Source: Sporobolomyces roseus (lineage: Eukaryota > Basidiomycota > Microbotryomycetes > Sporidiobolales > Sporidiobolaceae). Taken from it: 64,000 nt of DNA. Where the stretch lies: contig JADILM010000005.1 in assembly GCA_016617785.1 (NCBI GenBank), forward strand, positions 124,001 through 188,000, read 5' to 3'. Made by a program: the position numbers and the translations under genes. Under the pieces are notes generated by a model that saw only the letters and a list, made by a program, of their open reading frames with translations, made no database searches and was not told the origin of the DNA. Position 1 is the stretch's first letter. Each line of letters starts with the position of its first letter. Positions 10,323-20,625 of the stretch are shown one piece after another.

Positions 10323-11520
10323 CTAGAAAGGATTCACTAGAGATTGTCGATCAACTGGTTCGAAGGAGCGTCGAGGAGAGTGAGCGAGCGAGGAATGTGA
10401 AGCCGAGCTACCAGAAGTTATGAGAGCGCTCGGAGGTAATCCGAAGTGTTGTACGTTTGCGTTCCAGATCTGGTCAGAGAACTCGAATCAGTCGGGCTTC
10501 GAACGGAACGCCAGAGAACGAAGCTCACCTGTACCCAGCTATCTCCCATTACATCTTTCTGTAAATGGTAGAGTCACGATCTGATACGTCAGATGAGACG
10601 CGAGGTGTGAATGAGGAGAAAGAAGTCGGTAGGTACGATCATTTCGCAGACTTGAACAACTCGTGATCTCTGCGCAGATGATAGCTTGTCAGATGCTACT
10701 TTGAACGAGAGACGTGTACGCGAGAGTGCTTACGATTCCCACGTAGTCTTCGCCGATAATATGAGGGTTTCCGTTCGCTCCTTTCCTCAATTCGCTTTTG
10801 ATTCGATTTATCAGAATGTTGACCGATTCGAGCGAGAGTTTCATCTCGTGCAGAACAAAGCCATGCTCGCATTCCGATTTGGCGAGTAGCTCGAGGTCGA
10901 GAGGAGTGAGCTGCAAGATGGATCTTTTGAGGCATTCAACGTCTGGACATTCCTTCATTCGAGGTAGGTCGCCCAGGAGAGTCTGAAGACTGTCGTGGTC
11001 TTGCTCAGTGAAAGTAGTGATCTTGCTGATGCGAGAGTGAGCGGCAATCTGTTCAGTGTGAGCGGCAATCTGTTCAGTGAGTTGCCAGATGAGAGCGAAG
11101 TGCGGGGAGCGAAAAACGAAAATTGCGAACTCACTTGATAATCTCTGATAACTGCCAACAGCTGATGGAGCGTCTGCGAGCACGGATTCCCGGTATGAGC
11201 AAGATCATTGACTGAGGGCGAGATAGATTGAGGCTTACCATTGGTCCTTGCCTCGCATCGATTATCGATTGATATAGGTATTTTGTCCAGCTGACTTTCC
11301 TCGTCTCCCTTCCGACTTTGATGTCGACGAAGACATCTGCCATAGCGTTCCATTGCGACTTTGAGATGTTATTGAGGAATCCGCACGTGTCGTGAAGCAT
11401 CGCTTGATTGGGAGTTTCGATTGATTCAAGGAGAGCGACTTCGCGATGGAGGTGTTGCCATTTGATGGGACCACGAAGAGCGAGGATTGGATGACTCGGG
11501 GAAGTAGGCGAGTGTTGCAT
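10323..11520 (-). CDS. Orphan protein, tandem paralogue A
   Basis: Minus-strand exons are 11520-11239, 11173-11135 and 11069-10734, followed by either one terminal exon (10669-10589; 245 residues in all) or a longer form, 10669-10652, 10558-10529 and 10469-10323 (283 residues). The longer form is preferred because it yields protein-like sequence (DVMGDSWVQIWNANVQHFG) with good splice sites. Residues about 64-90 (FVDIKVGRETRKVSWTKYLY) and the LTPLDLELLAKSE block near 150 match gene B. The exon 3 acceptor lies in two tandem copies of a 21-bp unit that both end in ACAG, so two forms differing by seven residues are possible. No known domain is seen and the function is unknown. Confidence 0.55.
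11041..11082 (-). repeat. Tandem 21-bp duplication spanning a splice acceptor
   Basis: On the minus strand two adjacent copies of a 21-bp unit (ATTGCCGCTCAC...GAACAG type) lie at the start of exon 3 of orphan gene A. Each copy is preceded by CTGAACAG, so either could serve as the acceptor. The frame is kept because 21 is divisible by 3. If the upstream site is used, the protein carries IAAHTEQ followed by IAAH. Confidence 0.8.
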
Positions 11521-11705
11521 AGTGAAAGGAGCGCTGGCTGTCGATTGGGTCGAAGAAGGAAGAAAGGAGGGAAAGAGAAAGGGAGGATGAGCTGAAAGGA
11601 AGGGATAGCTGTCACTCGGCTTTACCGAGACAGACGTACAGCATGATCTGGTTTAGCCGAATTCCACAGAAGTCACCTCGTTCTTCAAAAGCGTGACGAG
11701 AGAGA

Positions 11706-12296
11706 TCAACAAGGAAAAAGGGAGACAGTGACTTGGAAATCACTCGCCTCCCAATCTAAAGCCAAGTTGTCTAGTTTGCGGTGAAGATTGGAGACTGTGA
11801 CCAGTGGCATTCCGTCAGCTGACACTATCGCGAGTCTTGAGCAGCTGATGAGGATACAGAAAGCAACGAGAAAAGAACGAAGGACAGAGAAGGGTAGCAA
11901 GCGTGAGGATGACCCAGCACGCTTTATCGGTTTGATGAGCAGTACTGGGGACCTTGGACAGCAGTCGGAGCGAATCAAGTGAGTGGTGGGAAGGAGAGAA
12001 ATGAGCGACTCATTTCTTGAACTTGTTCATCTCACTCAACCAGCTCGGGTGACTCTGTAGACAGCCAGAAGCACTCGATAACCACTTCACTACATTCTCC
12101 AATCATCAACAGGATCGCCCAAAGCGAGGATCGACTTGAATTTTTCTCTCAACTGCTTCATCTCAAACAGGGTGTACGACTTGAAGAAGACTGTGGGGGT
12201 TGTGCTGGCAGCTATGTGAGTACCTTTACTGTTCCCGAGCACTCTCATACATGCTGATCTCTGCGAGTGAGTGTAGCTTCGAAGGATTCTGTTCAC
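11706..12296 (-). pseudogene. Possible relic of a third orphan-family copy
   Basis: Minus-strand fragments with coding character occur in the same order as parts of genes A and B: around 12190-12090 (SYTLFEMKQLREKFKSIL, then a stop) and around 11860-11740 (VSNLHRKLDNLALDWEASD, followed by a GTCACT donor-like site, as after exon 2 of gene A). The similarity to A and B is weak and positional. I cannot join the pieces into one frame. It could instead be a single diverged gene whose splicing I fail to see, or chance. Confidence 0.25.
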
Positions 12297-12511
12297 TCGG
12301 AATCAAGATCGTCAGTCGACCTTGATTCGCAGAGTGCGAGTAGGAGGCTGTAGCAAGGTTGATCTCGAACGTATGTGCTCCCCTATCTCATCATCATGTT
12401 ACCGTGAAAGACGCTGATAGGTTCTCGTCCTCCTTTCGCAGGTTCTTCCTATCAACTACCCGGCTTCTCTTCTTCGTTCCCAGCCCTTTCGCCAGTCCGT
12501 TCCATCTCACC
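12297..12511 (+). promoter_or_regulatory. Probable leader and promoter of F-box copy 12512
   Basis: CT-rich leader. The F-box frame is open upstream to 12359 but has no ATG before 12512, so this is taken as untranslated. Nothing else is seen. Confidence 0.35.
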
Positions 12512-13621
12512 ATGTCCAGCTCCACGTCTCCTCATCCCGTCATTCGCTCACCTCCATCTCTTCCCACCGAACTCATCTCGCAAATTCTACGAAGTCCAAA
12601 ACTTTCGAAACCCGATTTAGCAAGATGCTGTCTCGTCAACCGTCAATTTCTCTGCGTTTCTCAAGAATTACTTTATCGTACAATCAGTATTCGCTTATAT
12701 GAACAACGTCAAGGATGGCACTACGTCGATGCTTCGCTATCGCTGTTACGTACGCTCGGCAGCAACCTAGCACTCAATTCGACAGTTTCGGAGCTTTACT
12801 TAAAGGGTCTCTTTAGCTCTCAAGGAGTATTCGACACGGCTGTGAGATGCAACCGCGCTTCTCTCTTGATGGTCGTCACCTTTACCTTCGACATGCTTGA
12901 TAGCTTGGTCACGTTGGACTTGGAAAGGTGGATGTGGGAGCGAGCAGAGATTCAAAACGTCGTTGTCGAGTACGGTCATCGCTGGAAGGGATTGCGTCTC
13001 AGAAATGGAACTCTTGCGGAAGAAGACAGCAGATGGACCGCTCTACCGAACTTAGCAGAGCTCGACTGCGATCAAATCTCGCGTAGGCCCTTGTCTGATG
13101 AACCGATTCCTGTATCCCTCAAGATCCTCAAGATTAAGGGGAATCGACCTGAACTTCTTCGAGGATCACCGAATTCTCGACTTCGAATTCTTCACGTTGT
13201 CGGATCCCCCGAAACTCTCGGCAACATCGGCGACTTCCAAGAACTTCAGCATCTACACATCTTTCGAGGACTCGAATGTCAGCCGCTTCTCCCTTCCTCA
13301 GCATTCTCCGCTTTCTCCCAACTCTCCCATCTTCGATCCTTGTCCCTCGCCCTCTGGTCGGTCGGCGATCCAATCCTTTCGGCCACATTACCCTCTCTCC
13401 TCGCTCATCTCCCTCGCTCCCTCGATCGACTCGATTTTCCCGAACGCACTCCTATCGAAATCCTCTCCGCTTACTTTCAAACCTCGACCTTCCGTCCCTT
13501 CCGATTCCTCGGGTTCTCACGATCAAAGCACCGGGATGAGACAGAGAAGCACTTATCGATCGCTCAACTTGTTAATCTAGCTTTCTCGAAGGGAGTCGGG
13601 CTCGAATGCATCCAGAGATGA
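12512..13621 (+). CDS. F-box-like protein with LRR-like body (copy 12512)
   Basis: A single-exon frame of 369 residues from ATG 12512 (context caccATGt) to TGA at 13619-13621. The F-box lies at residues about 15-50 (PSLPTELISQILRSPKLSKP, DLARCCLVNRQFL, QELLYRTI). The body carries Leu-rich segments (LRILHVVGS, LQHLHIF, LRSLSLAL) in the same order as in copy 1, and the C-terminus has the family block LVNLAFSKGVGLECIQR. Copy 1 and relic 2 are its nearest relatives; all three share RFLGFSR or ILGFPR-type wording before the tail. Unlike copy 1 no terminal intron is needed. Inferred role: substrate receptor of an SCF ubiquitin ligase, which is known for F-boxes in general but not shown here. Confidence 0.75.
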   Translation: MSSSTSPHPVIRSPPSLPTELISQILRSPKLSKPDLARCCLVNRQFLCVSQELLYRTISIRLYEQRQGWHYVDASLSLLRTLGSNLALNSTVSELYLKGLFSSQGVFDTAVRCNRASLLMVVTFTFDMLDSLVTLDLERWMWERAEIQNVVVEYGHRWKGLRLRNGTLAEEDSRWTALPNLAELDCDQISRRPLSDEPIPVSLKILKIKGNRPELLRGSPNSRLRILHVVGSPETLGNIGDFQELQHLHIFRGLECQPLLPSSAFSAFSQLSHLRSLSLALWSVGDPILSATLPSLLAHLPRSLDRLDFPERTPIEILSAYFQTSTFRPFRFLGFSRSKHRDETEKHLSIAQLVNLAFSKGVGLECIQR

Positions 13622-14518
13622 CTCGTAAGCTTCTTTTCTTCTTAACCGCTCTCTTTCGCCTTGAGCTAACGCTGTCGCCTGCGGTTAGCGATCATTACCT
13701 CATGTTAACTCTGTAATTACACCAGTCAAAGTACGCTTTACCTTTCTTCCCCCTTTTCTTCATCTATACTTTCCCTTGATCCAATCCGGCCCTCAAGCTT
13801 TACCTCCCTCGCCTTCTCTCTCAACCGCCTCGTAATGGTCCGGACTTTACAATCTCGGAGGAAAGGGAGAGAATGGTCAAACTCAGTCCTTTGAAGCGAA
13901 GATTGTGACAAAGAAAAGTACACTCGAAGGGAGTTTCAGAGCTACAACGAGCTGTCGTCCGCTTCTTGTACTCTCCCACATCTTGCGGTTTCGCCTGCTG
14001 GAGCCTCGGCAAGGTCTATACTCTATGGTTGCGTCTCCTTGCGAGAGAACAAAATCATCTCGAAGTCGACTTTCGCTCCTACGAGTTTCCCGAGAGGGCT
14101 GCTAGTTCTGCGCCTGACTGTGGAGCGTACGAAACGTCCTGACACCCTTGCGAAGAGCGAAAGTAGCGATTTTTCACTTGCTCCTTTTCCTGCTTTCTCA
14201 CCTCACCTCCATCAACACAATCAATCTCGATACTCGACCAGAACCGCGCAGCAGCTTAATAGCAAGCTCTACCGACTACTCTCTCCTTTTCTCAGCTCTT
14301 CCTCGCCCATCGTCCTTCTTTGAAACCTTAATCAAACCCCGAGCAGAACTTGACTTTTTACGGCTCGGAAGGATCTCGCCAGGTTCGAATAGCCTCTCAG
14401 TGCGTATCTGTACAATCTCTATAGTTCTGGAATCCCGCTGAAATCGACCTGGCTCGTTGACAGGTCCTCCTCAAGTTTCTCCCTTTCTGCCCGATTCTCT
14501 CCTCGCCCTCTATCGACC
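13622..14518 (+). other. Gap: 3' flank of one F-box gene and leader of the next
   Basis: No gene is supported. The last 60 bases before ATG 14519 (CCGATTCTCTCCT, then CCCTCTCTAT-like) closely resemble the bases before the F-box ATG at 32521, pointing to duplication of promoter and leader together with the gene. Confidence 0.45.
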
Positions 14519-15766
14519 ATGTCCACCTCGCCGACTCTTCCTCTCCCTACCCTCCCCACAGAAGTCATCCTACAGATCTTCCAAGAGGAATGCTATGATG
14601 ATGCAGATTTAGCCAGTCTCGCTCTCGTCTCTCGCCGATTCTTCCCTACTGTCCAACCTATCCTTTACGGATCAAACATCGTCCACTCGTACCATCGGCT
14701 ATTACCTACCGATGATTTCACGCCGCAAGAGGAGGAACGTTCGCCTCGAGACCTGTATTATGACGAAAGAACTCAGCTTTACCTCCGAACTCTCGAAGAG
14801 AACCCAAGACTAGGAAGCCACATAAAGTGGCTCAGGTTTAGCCACTATGAAGTCGAATCAGCCGACGACATGCTCGTCTGTACAAGCCCTTCTCCAGCAC
14901 TGGTCACTCAAGATCTCCTCCATTACGCGACGAATCTCGATGAACTCATCCTCGGCAAAGACTTTCTCGGCGTGTCCCCGACAGATATCTGGGGGAGCTT
15001 CAAGCTTCGAGGAGACAAGATTAAGACGCTAGCTATCTACGAGAAGCTCGATAGAGAGGCAGTACGAGCGGTCGCCGAAACCTTCCCTTCACTCACAACT
15101 CTCACGGTGTCCGGTTTCCCTCCTATCACCCACCGACGACGCCACCGCCGTCGAGTACTCCCCGTACTCCACTCTCTCGAAACGCTCACAATCGATGGCG
15201 AGCAGAGGGGTGCAATCCAGCTTCCTTTCATCGGTCCATCCCTTCGGAAACTTCGCTGCAATGTCTTGACGGCTGCCGAGCTGGACTACCAGCGTTGCCC
15301 AGGCCTCCAACACCTTGAACTCAACTACGAACCCTGCCACGCAGACGACGACTACTCGGAGATCTACTTACAAGCTCGAGACCTCCTAACGAAATTGACA
15401 TCCTGCCCTTCCCTCGACACAATCACCATTCTGAACCCATGCAAAGTCGACCACTTCAACATGGAACACTGGTGGAAACAAAACTGGAGCTTGTTCGGAA
15501 CCCACTGTGCTTACATGACTGAGTTTCGACTACCGAAATTGCGAAAAGTCATCTTCGATGGAGGAATCTTCGTTGACCAAATTGCCACGTTCCTTGGACT
15601 CGACCTCAAGCCCGGAATCAAGAATCTTGACCTCGTAGTTGACCGACTGAGCTATAATGAGACCAATAGGCGGATGCAGGAGAATTTACAGAATGCCGTG
15701 AGGGGGATGTGTGAGGCGAGAGGGATCAATCTGGCGGTGTCTCATTATTCATCAGCAGACGCTTGA
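14519..15766 (+). CDS. F-box-like protein with LRR-like body (copy 14519)
   Basis: A single open frame of 415 residues from ATG 14519 (gaccATGt) to TGA 15764-15766. F-box at residues about 8-48: LPTLPTEVILQIFQEECY, DLASLALVSRRFF, QPILYGSN. The body contains LRR-like lines (LTTLTVSGF, LETLTIDG, LRKLRCNVL, LQHLELNY, IKNLDLVV). The tail has the family block VRGMCEARGINLAVSH. It groups with copies 30493 and 32521, which share the ALVSRRxL wording and the LP-TLPTEL start. SCF adaptor function is inferred from the F-box only. No membrane segment or signal peptide is seen. Confidence 0.8.
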   Translation: MSTSPTLPLPTLPTEVILQIFQEECYDDADLASLALVSRRFFPTVQPILYGSNIVHSYHRLLPTDDFTPQEEERSPRDLYYDERTQLYLRTLEENPRLGSHIKWLRFSHYEVESADDMLVCTSPSPALVTQDLLHYATNLDELILGKDFLGVSPTDIWGSFKLRGDKIKTLAIYEKLDREAVRAVAETFPSLTTLTVSGFPPITHRRRHRRRVLPVLHSLETLTIDGEQRGAIQLPFIGPSLRKLRCNVLTAAELDYQRCPGLQHLELNYEPCHADDDYSEIYLQARDLLTKLTSCPSLDTITILNPCKVDHFNMEHWWKQNWSLFGTHCAYMTEFRLPKLRKVIFDGGIFVDQIATFLGLDLKPGIKNLDLVVDRLSYNETNRRMQENLQNAVRGMCEARGINLAVSHYSSADA

Positions 15767-15799
15767 TGCTGCGGACTGGCGAGTCTTTCCTTTCATCTC

Positions 15800-16449
15800 C
15801 CACTGTTGAGAAGAGCCGCTTCTCACCGTCGTTACGCTTTCCCTCCCTCTCTCAGCTACCTCGGCTCTAGCTTGACTGCATACTCGTTATACGCCCTACC
15901 CACGCCGCTCAATCGACGTATTCCCTCGCTTCCTCGCTTCAACATTTTCGACATTTTCCTCCTCATCTTCGACGCTATCTCCCGAATTCGATACTCTCGA
16001 CCCCCTCATCCCGCTCTCGGGTAGCCTCGATCCTGTTCCCGATACCCCCCAGAACTTTCAGATTCAGCTATACCCAAGTCGTCGACTTTCCCAATCCACC
16101 GCCAACTTCTCTTTCCCTCTCATCGTTTCCCCCTTTCTTCCTTCTTTTCACCACTTCTCTCGGATTCAGCTACGCCGACACCGACGCGGACGCTCTCTAC
16201 CTTTAACAATCGCCCTTTCAAAGCTGGAATCATCGTTCAGCAAGCAAGTTCGGAGGAATGGTATTCGAAAGAGGGATCTCCACGAATCGCACTCTGTCAC
16301 GAAGTCGATTTCCAGCCTCAATCTCAAGAGCTGTACTCAGGAGGAGGATGAAGAGAGACGAACGAGGGACGCTTTGTTGATCGCGGCGAGAGGATTATGT
16401 TCGGCGAAAGGTGTGGAATTGTCAGTGATAGGGGTGGACTATCGGTAAC
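15800..16449 (+). pseudogene. Truncated F-box-family relic 3 (tail only)
   Basis: At about 16369-16449 the reading DALLIAARGLCSAKG then VELSVIGVDYR, stop, matches the family C-terminal block of copies 30493 (ARAMCEAKGINL) and 32521 (ARGICDSKGIEF). Just upstream EEWYSKEGSPRIALCHEV-like text can be read in frames interrupted by stops. No F-box remains, and the 5' limit is a guess. This is therefore a decayed copy of which mainly the 3' end survives. Confidence 0.5.
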
Positions 16450-16951
16450 AGGACAGCACATCTGCGAGCAATTCTCACGTGAGTTTCCCTCTCTGCCTCT
16501 TTGCGAGTCTTTCGCAAAACTGACGGATTCTTCGTTTTCCAGTAGCTCCCTCTTCTCCTTCCAAATCAGTTCTCTCCCTCCCATTTCACATCCTATGCTT
16601 TCCTGTCTTTCCTTCGTCTTCCCTTCCCCTTTCCTGTCCCTTTACCGCTCCATCAACCGTTTCGTTCGCACTTTACGATGACTTCGCAATTCAACTCCTT
16701 CTTATTCTTACGTTACCACTTCTCTGCTATTCCAGATATCGTTGAAATACATCTCAGCGCGTTGTTCTCATTCCTTTATGCTCAACTGCAGAGATTGGTC
16801 CTTTGCAAGACAAGGTCTGAGACTGTCTCTTTGAGAACGAAATTGCGAAAGTTTTGAGAAAGTGGAGCGTCAAAACTCTCCTTTCCCTCTCTTTCACTTC
16901 ACCTCTCACAATCTCTCTGCTTCGACCTTCCAAGTCACTTTGGCCATCAGT
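16450..16951 (+). other. Gap and leader of the membrane-protein gene
   Basis: No gene is supported. CT-rich; a GTGAGT donor-like site is present near 16480. The frame of the next gene is open upstream of its first ATG but lacks another ATG. Confidence 0.35.
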
Positions 16952-19552
16952 ATGGAGTCTGCGAGTGGCTCTACCACAGCACTCGCGAGCATGCAGCGAG
17001 ATGAAACGAAACAAGGCAATTCGAAAGAGATTGATCGACACCTCGTCAAAGGTTAGTCAAGCTTCCTCCTACTACAGCTAGGGGGTCCGAGAGAGGGTAG
17101 GAGGCGATTAAGGGTATCTCCGAGATATTGGTTGAGCTGGAGAAGGAACGGTAAAAGATAGATTGTGCGACGATGGAGAGGTTCTTGACGCTCTCTAACG
17201 TACCACAGGGGTCTGATACCAGCTCAGCGATACTGTACAAGCTACCCCAGAGTACGACTGACTGATTCGAGTATGTTTTGACAGATCTAATTCAACATTT
17301 CTTCGCGAATCCTCCCATTCCCTCCTCCTCCTCGGTTGTCTCGTGCATCTCTCCTCATCTCACTATCGCTCTCCCTTATCTTCCCTTATCTCCTCCTACT
17401 TTCGATCAACTCAACTCCGATTCTTCCCCTACTAATCTACAAAATTCGCCCTCTGCGAAATCTCTCGCAATCTTCCATCTTCCTATCCTCGCAGTCAATA
17501 CTCTACCTCGTTCGAATTGGTCTCTCTCCATCACTGACATCTCGCCTCTCCCTACCGACTCTATCTCCAGCATTCTCGCTCAGCTCGACCCAAAGTTATT
17601 CGAAGAAAGGTCGATCGAAATTTGGACAGCAGATTTACAGTGGACTTTGAAGTTCGGAAGTATCAACACTCCGACCACAGGTGTCGACGGGAACAATCCT
17701 TCGTTAGCTTATCAAGCGGGGAGTAGGGACGAGAATTACGATGATTGGGTCTCGGTTGGAAAGAAGAGGAAAGTCGAATTGGTCTTCATGAGGAAGAAGG
17801 GTCGAGGAGATAAGAAGGAAAGGGACGGTTTGAGTGAGGAAATAGAGGGAACGAATAAAGGAGGAAAGGGGAAGAGGAAAGCTGTTGACGAAGACGACGG
17901 AAGGGGAAACGAACGGGATCAATTCCAACTCGTTCACCTTCGACTCTCTCTTCCCGATAACTCGATCACTCCATCTTCCCTCCTCCACCGCTTCGTACCA
18001 ACAGTCTTACAACCCTTCTTCGCTTTCCTCGTATCGAAACTCATCGCTCCAATCTCCCTCTTCCTCGCTTTCCACTTCCTTCGATATCTCCACCTAGATC
18101 AAGGTAGCCCTCGTCTCAAGCTCCCCTCCCCGTCTCCTCCCTCCTCAACCTCTCCTCGTAAGAAATCTCGTTCTCGTTCCCGCTCAAGATCCCGCACTCC
18201 CCAACCTCTTCGCCCAACAAGTCTCTTCCCTACTTCCTCCTCTTCCCCGACTATCTCCTCTTCAATTCCCTCAGTACTCTCGACTCTACACGTCGAGCTC
18301 CCGTCCCCTCTTCCAACTCCAGACGAGATGGAAGCTCTCCAATCCATTCGAGCTAACTCTAATCCTCCACTCCCAAGTCCTCGTATCATCGATTCCCTCG
18401 ACTCCCTCTCTCGCACACAGCAGCAACAAGCTCCAGTCATCTCGATGAAGTCAATCTTGGCTTTGGTTTGGGCAGTCTTGACGGCGATCGTTTCAGAAAT
18501 TGGAGAGCTTTATTACTTGATTGCGAGAGTTGTCGTATTGTTCACGGAAGTCGTCATGGCAGTCGGAGAAGTATTCAGAGATGGAGTGAAGACGAATCGA
18601 AGTCGCGATGAAGGATCGAGTAGTCAAACTGTACAAGAAGCAAGGTGAGTTAGGGTTCTCGAAGAAGCGAGTCGGAAAACTGATCCACCTTTTTTCCTAC
18701 ATCCTTCCCACAGTCCCGCTGCTTCTGCTTCTGACCCTTCAGTCACCACTCATCGTCGCCCTTCGATTCACTCTCACTCTCACGCCTCATCCTCATCCAA
18801 ACGAGTCTCTTTTCCAACCCTTTCTTCTCACTTCACCACAATTATAGGACACGTTTCTTCACCCGGTACTTCGACTCCGAGTTCTCCAGCTGCTCCTCCT
18901 CCTTCGTTGGTCGACGAGAACATCAATTCGCCTGTCAAGTTGAGGTTTGACGAACTGGAAATGAGGAAATTCGGGGGACGCGAGAAGGCAGCTGAAGATA
19001 CTGAGATGAGGGAAAGATCTGAAATCGATAAGGGCGTGGATCGGGGAGGAGAATGTGAGGGAGAGGAAGTGGACGACGTCGAAGTTGGGATTTTTGTTCG
19101 TGAGTTTTCGATTCCTCGATCCTTTCCTCCTCTGCTCTCACCAAACCTTTACGCTCTCCACAGATGCACCTCCCTCAGCATCCGACTATCCTACCCCTTC
19201 CTCTCGTCTCTCATGCCTCCCTTCTCCCTCCACAGAGTCATTCGAGCCTCCTTCCCCATCCGATTCATCTACGTCTTCAATCGCTCCCATTCCACTTGAG
19301 TCACCCAGCTTGCCCCGTTCGACACAGCTTGAGAGAGAGGGAGAAAGAGACGAGAAGGAGGAATCGGCTCCTACTAGTCCTGAGGTATCGAGGAGAGTAT
19401 TCGATTCGAAGGCAGGGGAAGGAGGTGGCAATGCTGGAAATTCGAAAGCTGTCGGGAGCGAGAGAGGAAGGAAGGAGGAAGATGAGGTTGGGGAGAAGAG
19501 AGGAACGAAACGAGGTGGCGCAAAGGGGAGGAAGAGGAAAGGTAGGAAGTGA
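16952..19552 (+). CDS. Predicted membrane protein, 744 residues, unknown function
   Basis: Exons are 16952-17051, 17285-18644, 18714-19099 and 19164-19552, all with good GT..AG borders and frame kept. The N-terminal third is moderately conserved-looking (HLVKDLIQHFFANPP; SIEIWTADLQWTLKFG; DDWVSVGKKRKVELVF). A basic Lys/Gly-rich linker follows. A hydrophobic stretch at about 275-300 (FFAFLVSKLIAPISLFLAF) and another at about 422-465 (ALVWAVLTAIV and IARVVVLFTEVVMAVG) suggest a polytopic or hairpin membrane protein, separated by a Ser/Arg-rich linker. The C-terminal 250 residues are Ser/Pro-rich, acidic, and end in a strongly basic KGRKRKGRK. No signal peptide is seen. I cannot name a family. 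Confidence 0.7.
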
Positions 19553-20625
19553 GGCGGAATCGCGAGAGGAGTAGAGGAAGGTGAGAGGAGGCGACGGAGA
19601 GGCTGATAAGGAAGGGAAGTGAAAGCGCTTGTTTGAGAGTCGAGGGAAAGTATCTGTTGTTGTCTCGTCTCGAGTTTTGCTTCGAAAGTGTCGAATTCAG
19701 TCGAATTCCTATCGCTCCCAAGGTGATCTGAGCGACTTTCGAAATCTGATAGCTACTCCCAAACCCTGAGTGTTACAACGAGTCAGAATCCAGGGCGTGC
19801 GAAGCGACGAAACGATCGAGTCGGGAGGAAAGAGCGAATCAAGAGTGTAACAAGGCCTCGCGACCGGAGAGAAGCTATACATTCAGCAAGTTTCATGACT
19901 GCTGTCATTTCTGCTGAACGCAGAGCGGACTAGGCAGTGAGCGGAGGACGAAACAATCGAGAGAAGATGAAGGGATGGAACTCACCTTCGAGCCTCGAGG
20001 AGCGCTCGGATACAGCTCACTTCAGATCCTACAGCATGTCTATGAGCTCTAGTCGTCTACCGTAGCCATTGAGAGTTGCGAGGTGATGGTAGAGGGACAG
20101 AAATCTCGATTCGCTTTTCTTCTTCTTACCTTTCACTACTCGACTTTCGAACTCGACCAAACACTGCGATAGGATCACAGTAACCACACAAATCGAACAG
20201 TAGCGCACCGTAACCGGTTGAAGACGAACCCGCCCGTCTCCAACCTCCTCAAATTCGATCCCTCAACATCCTCAAGTACGAACGATTCCAAAGCAGCGAT
20301 AGCTTCAGCAGAACTGTGAGTGATTCTCCTTGTACTCGCAGACAATGATCTGACTCTCTATCGTTCAGGCTTTCGATTCCTCGACTTCTTCCCTTTCGCC
20401 CATAAATCCCGATTCTTTCCTCTACCTCTTCCGCGTTCCCTTATCCTACCCTTTCTTACCCTGATCTATCCTTTCGATCACTCCTCGTCCCGACGGCTTT
20501 TCGTCCCCGCCCTTTCTCCCGTTTCCCTTCGTCCCTCCCAAAAACACCTTTCCTTCATCCTTATCCTCGCCTCTTTCGCCTCGCCGATTCTTTCCCCCGC
20601 TCGTCTCAATTCGACGTCGTACAAA
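19553..20625 (+). other. Gap and leader of F-box copy 20626
   Basis: No gene is supported over about 1 kb. A leader-like donor occurs near 20318 (GTGAGT). The F-box frame is open back to 20320 without an ATG, so this part is taken as untranslated and CT-rich. Confidence 0.35.

Noticed and set aside
8781..11520. Orphan pair as further F-box copies on the minus strand
   Set aside because: No LPxEL F-box start and no family tail; conserved blocks are different.
20320..20625. In-frame N-terminal extension of F-box copy 20626
   Set aside because: No ATG in the extension; it begins at a leader intron and is CT-rich. The same holds for extensions before 12512, 23250 and 30493.
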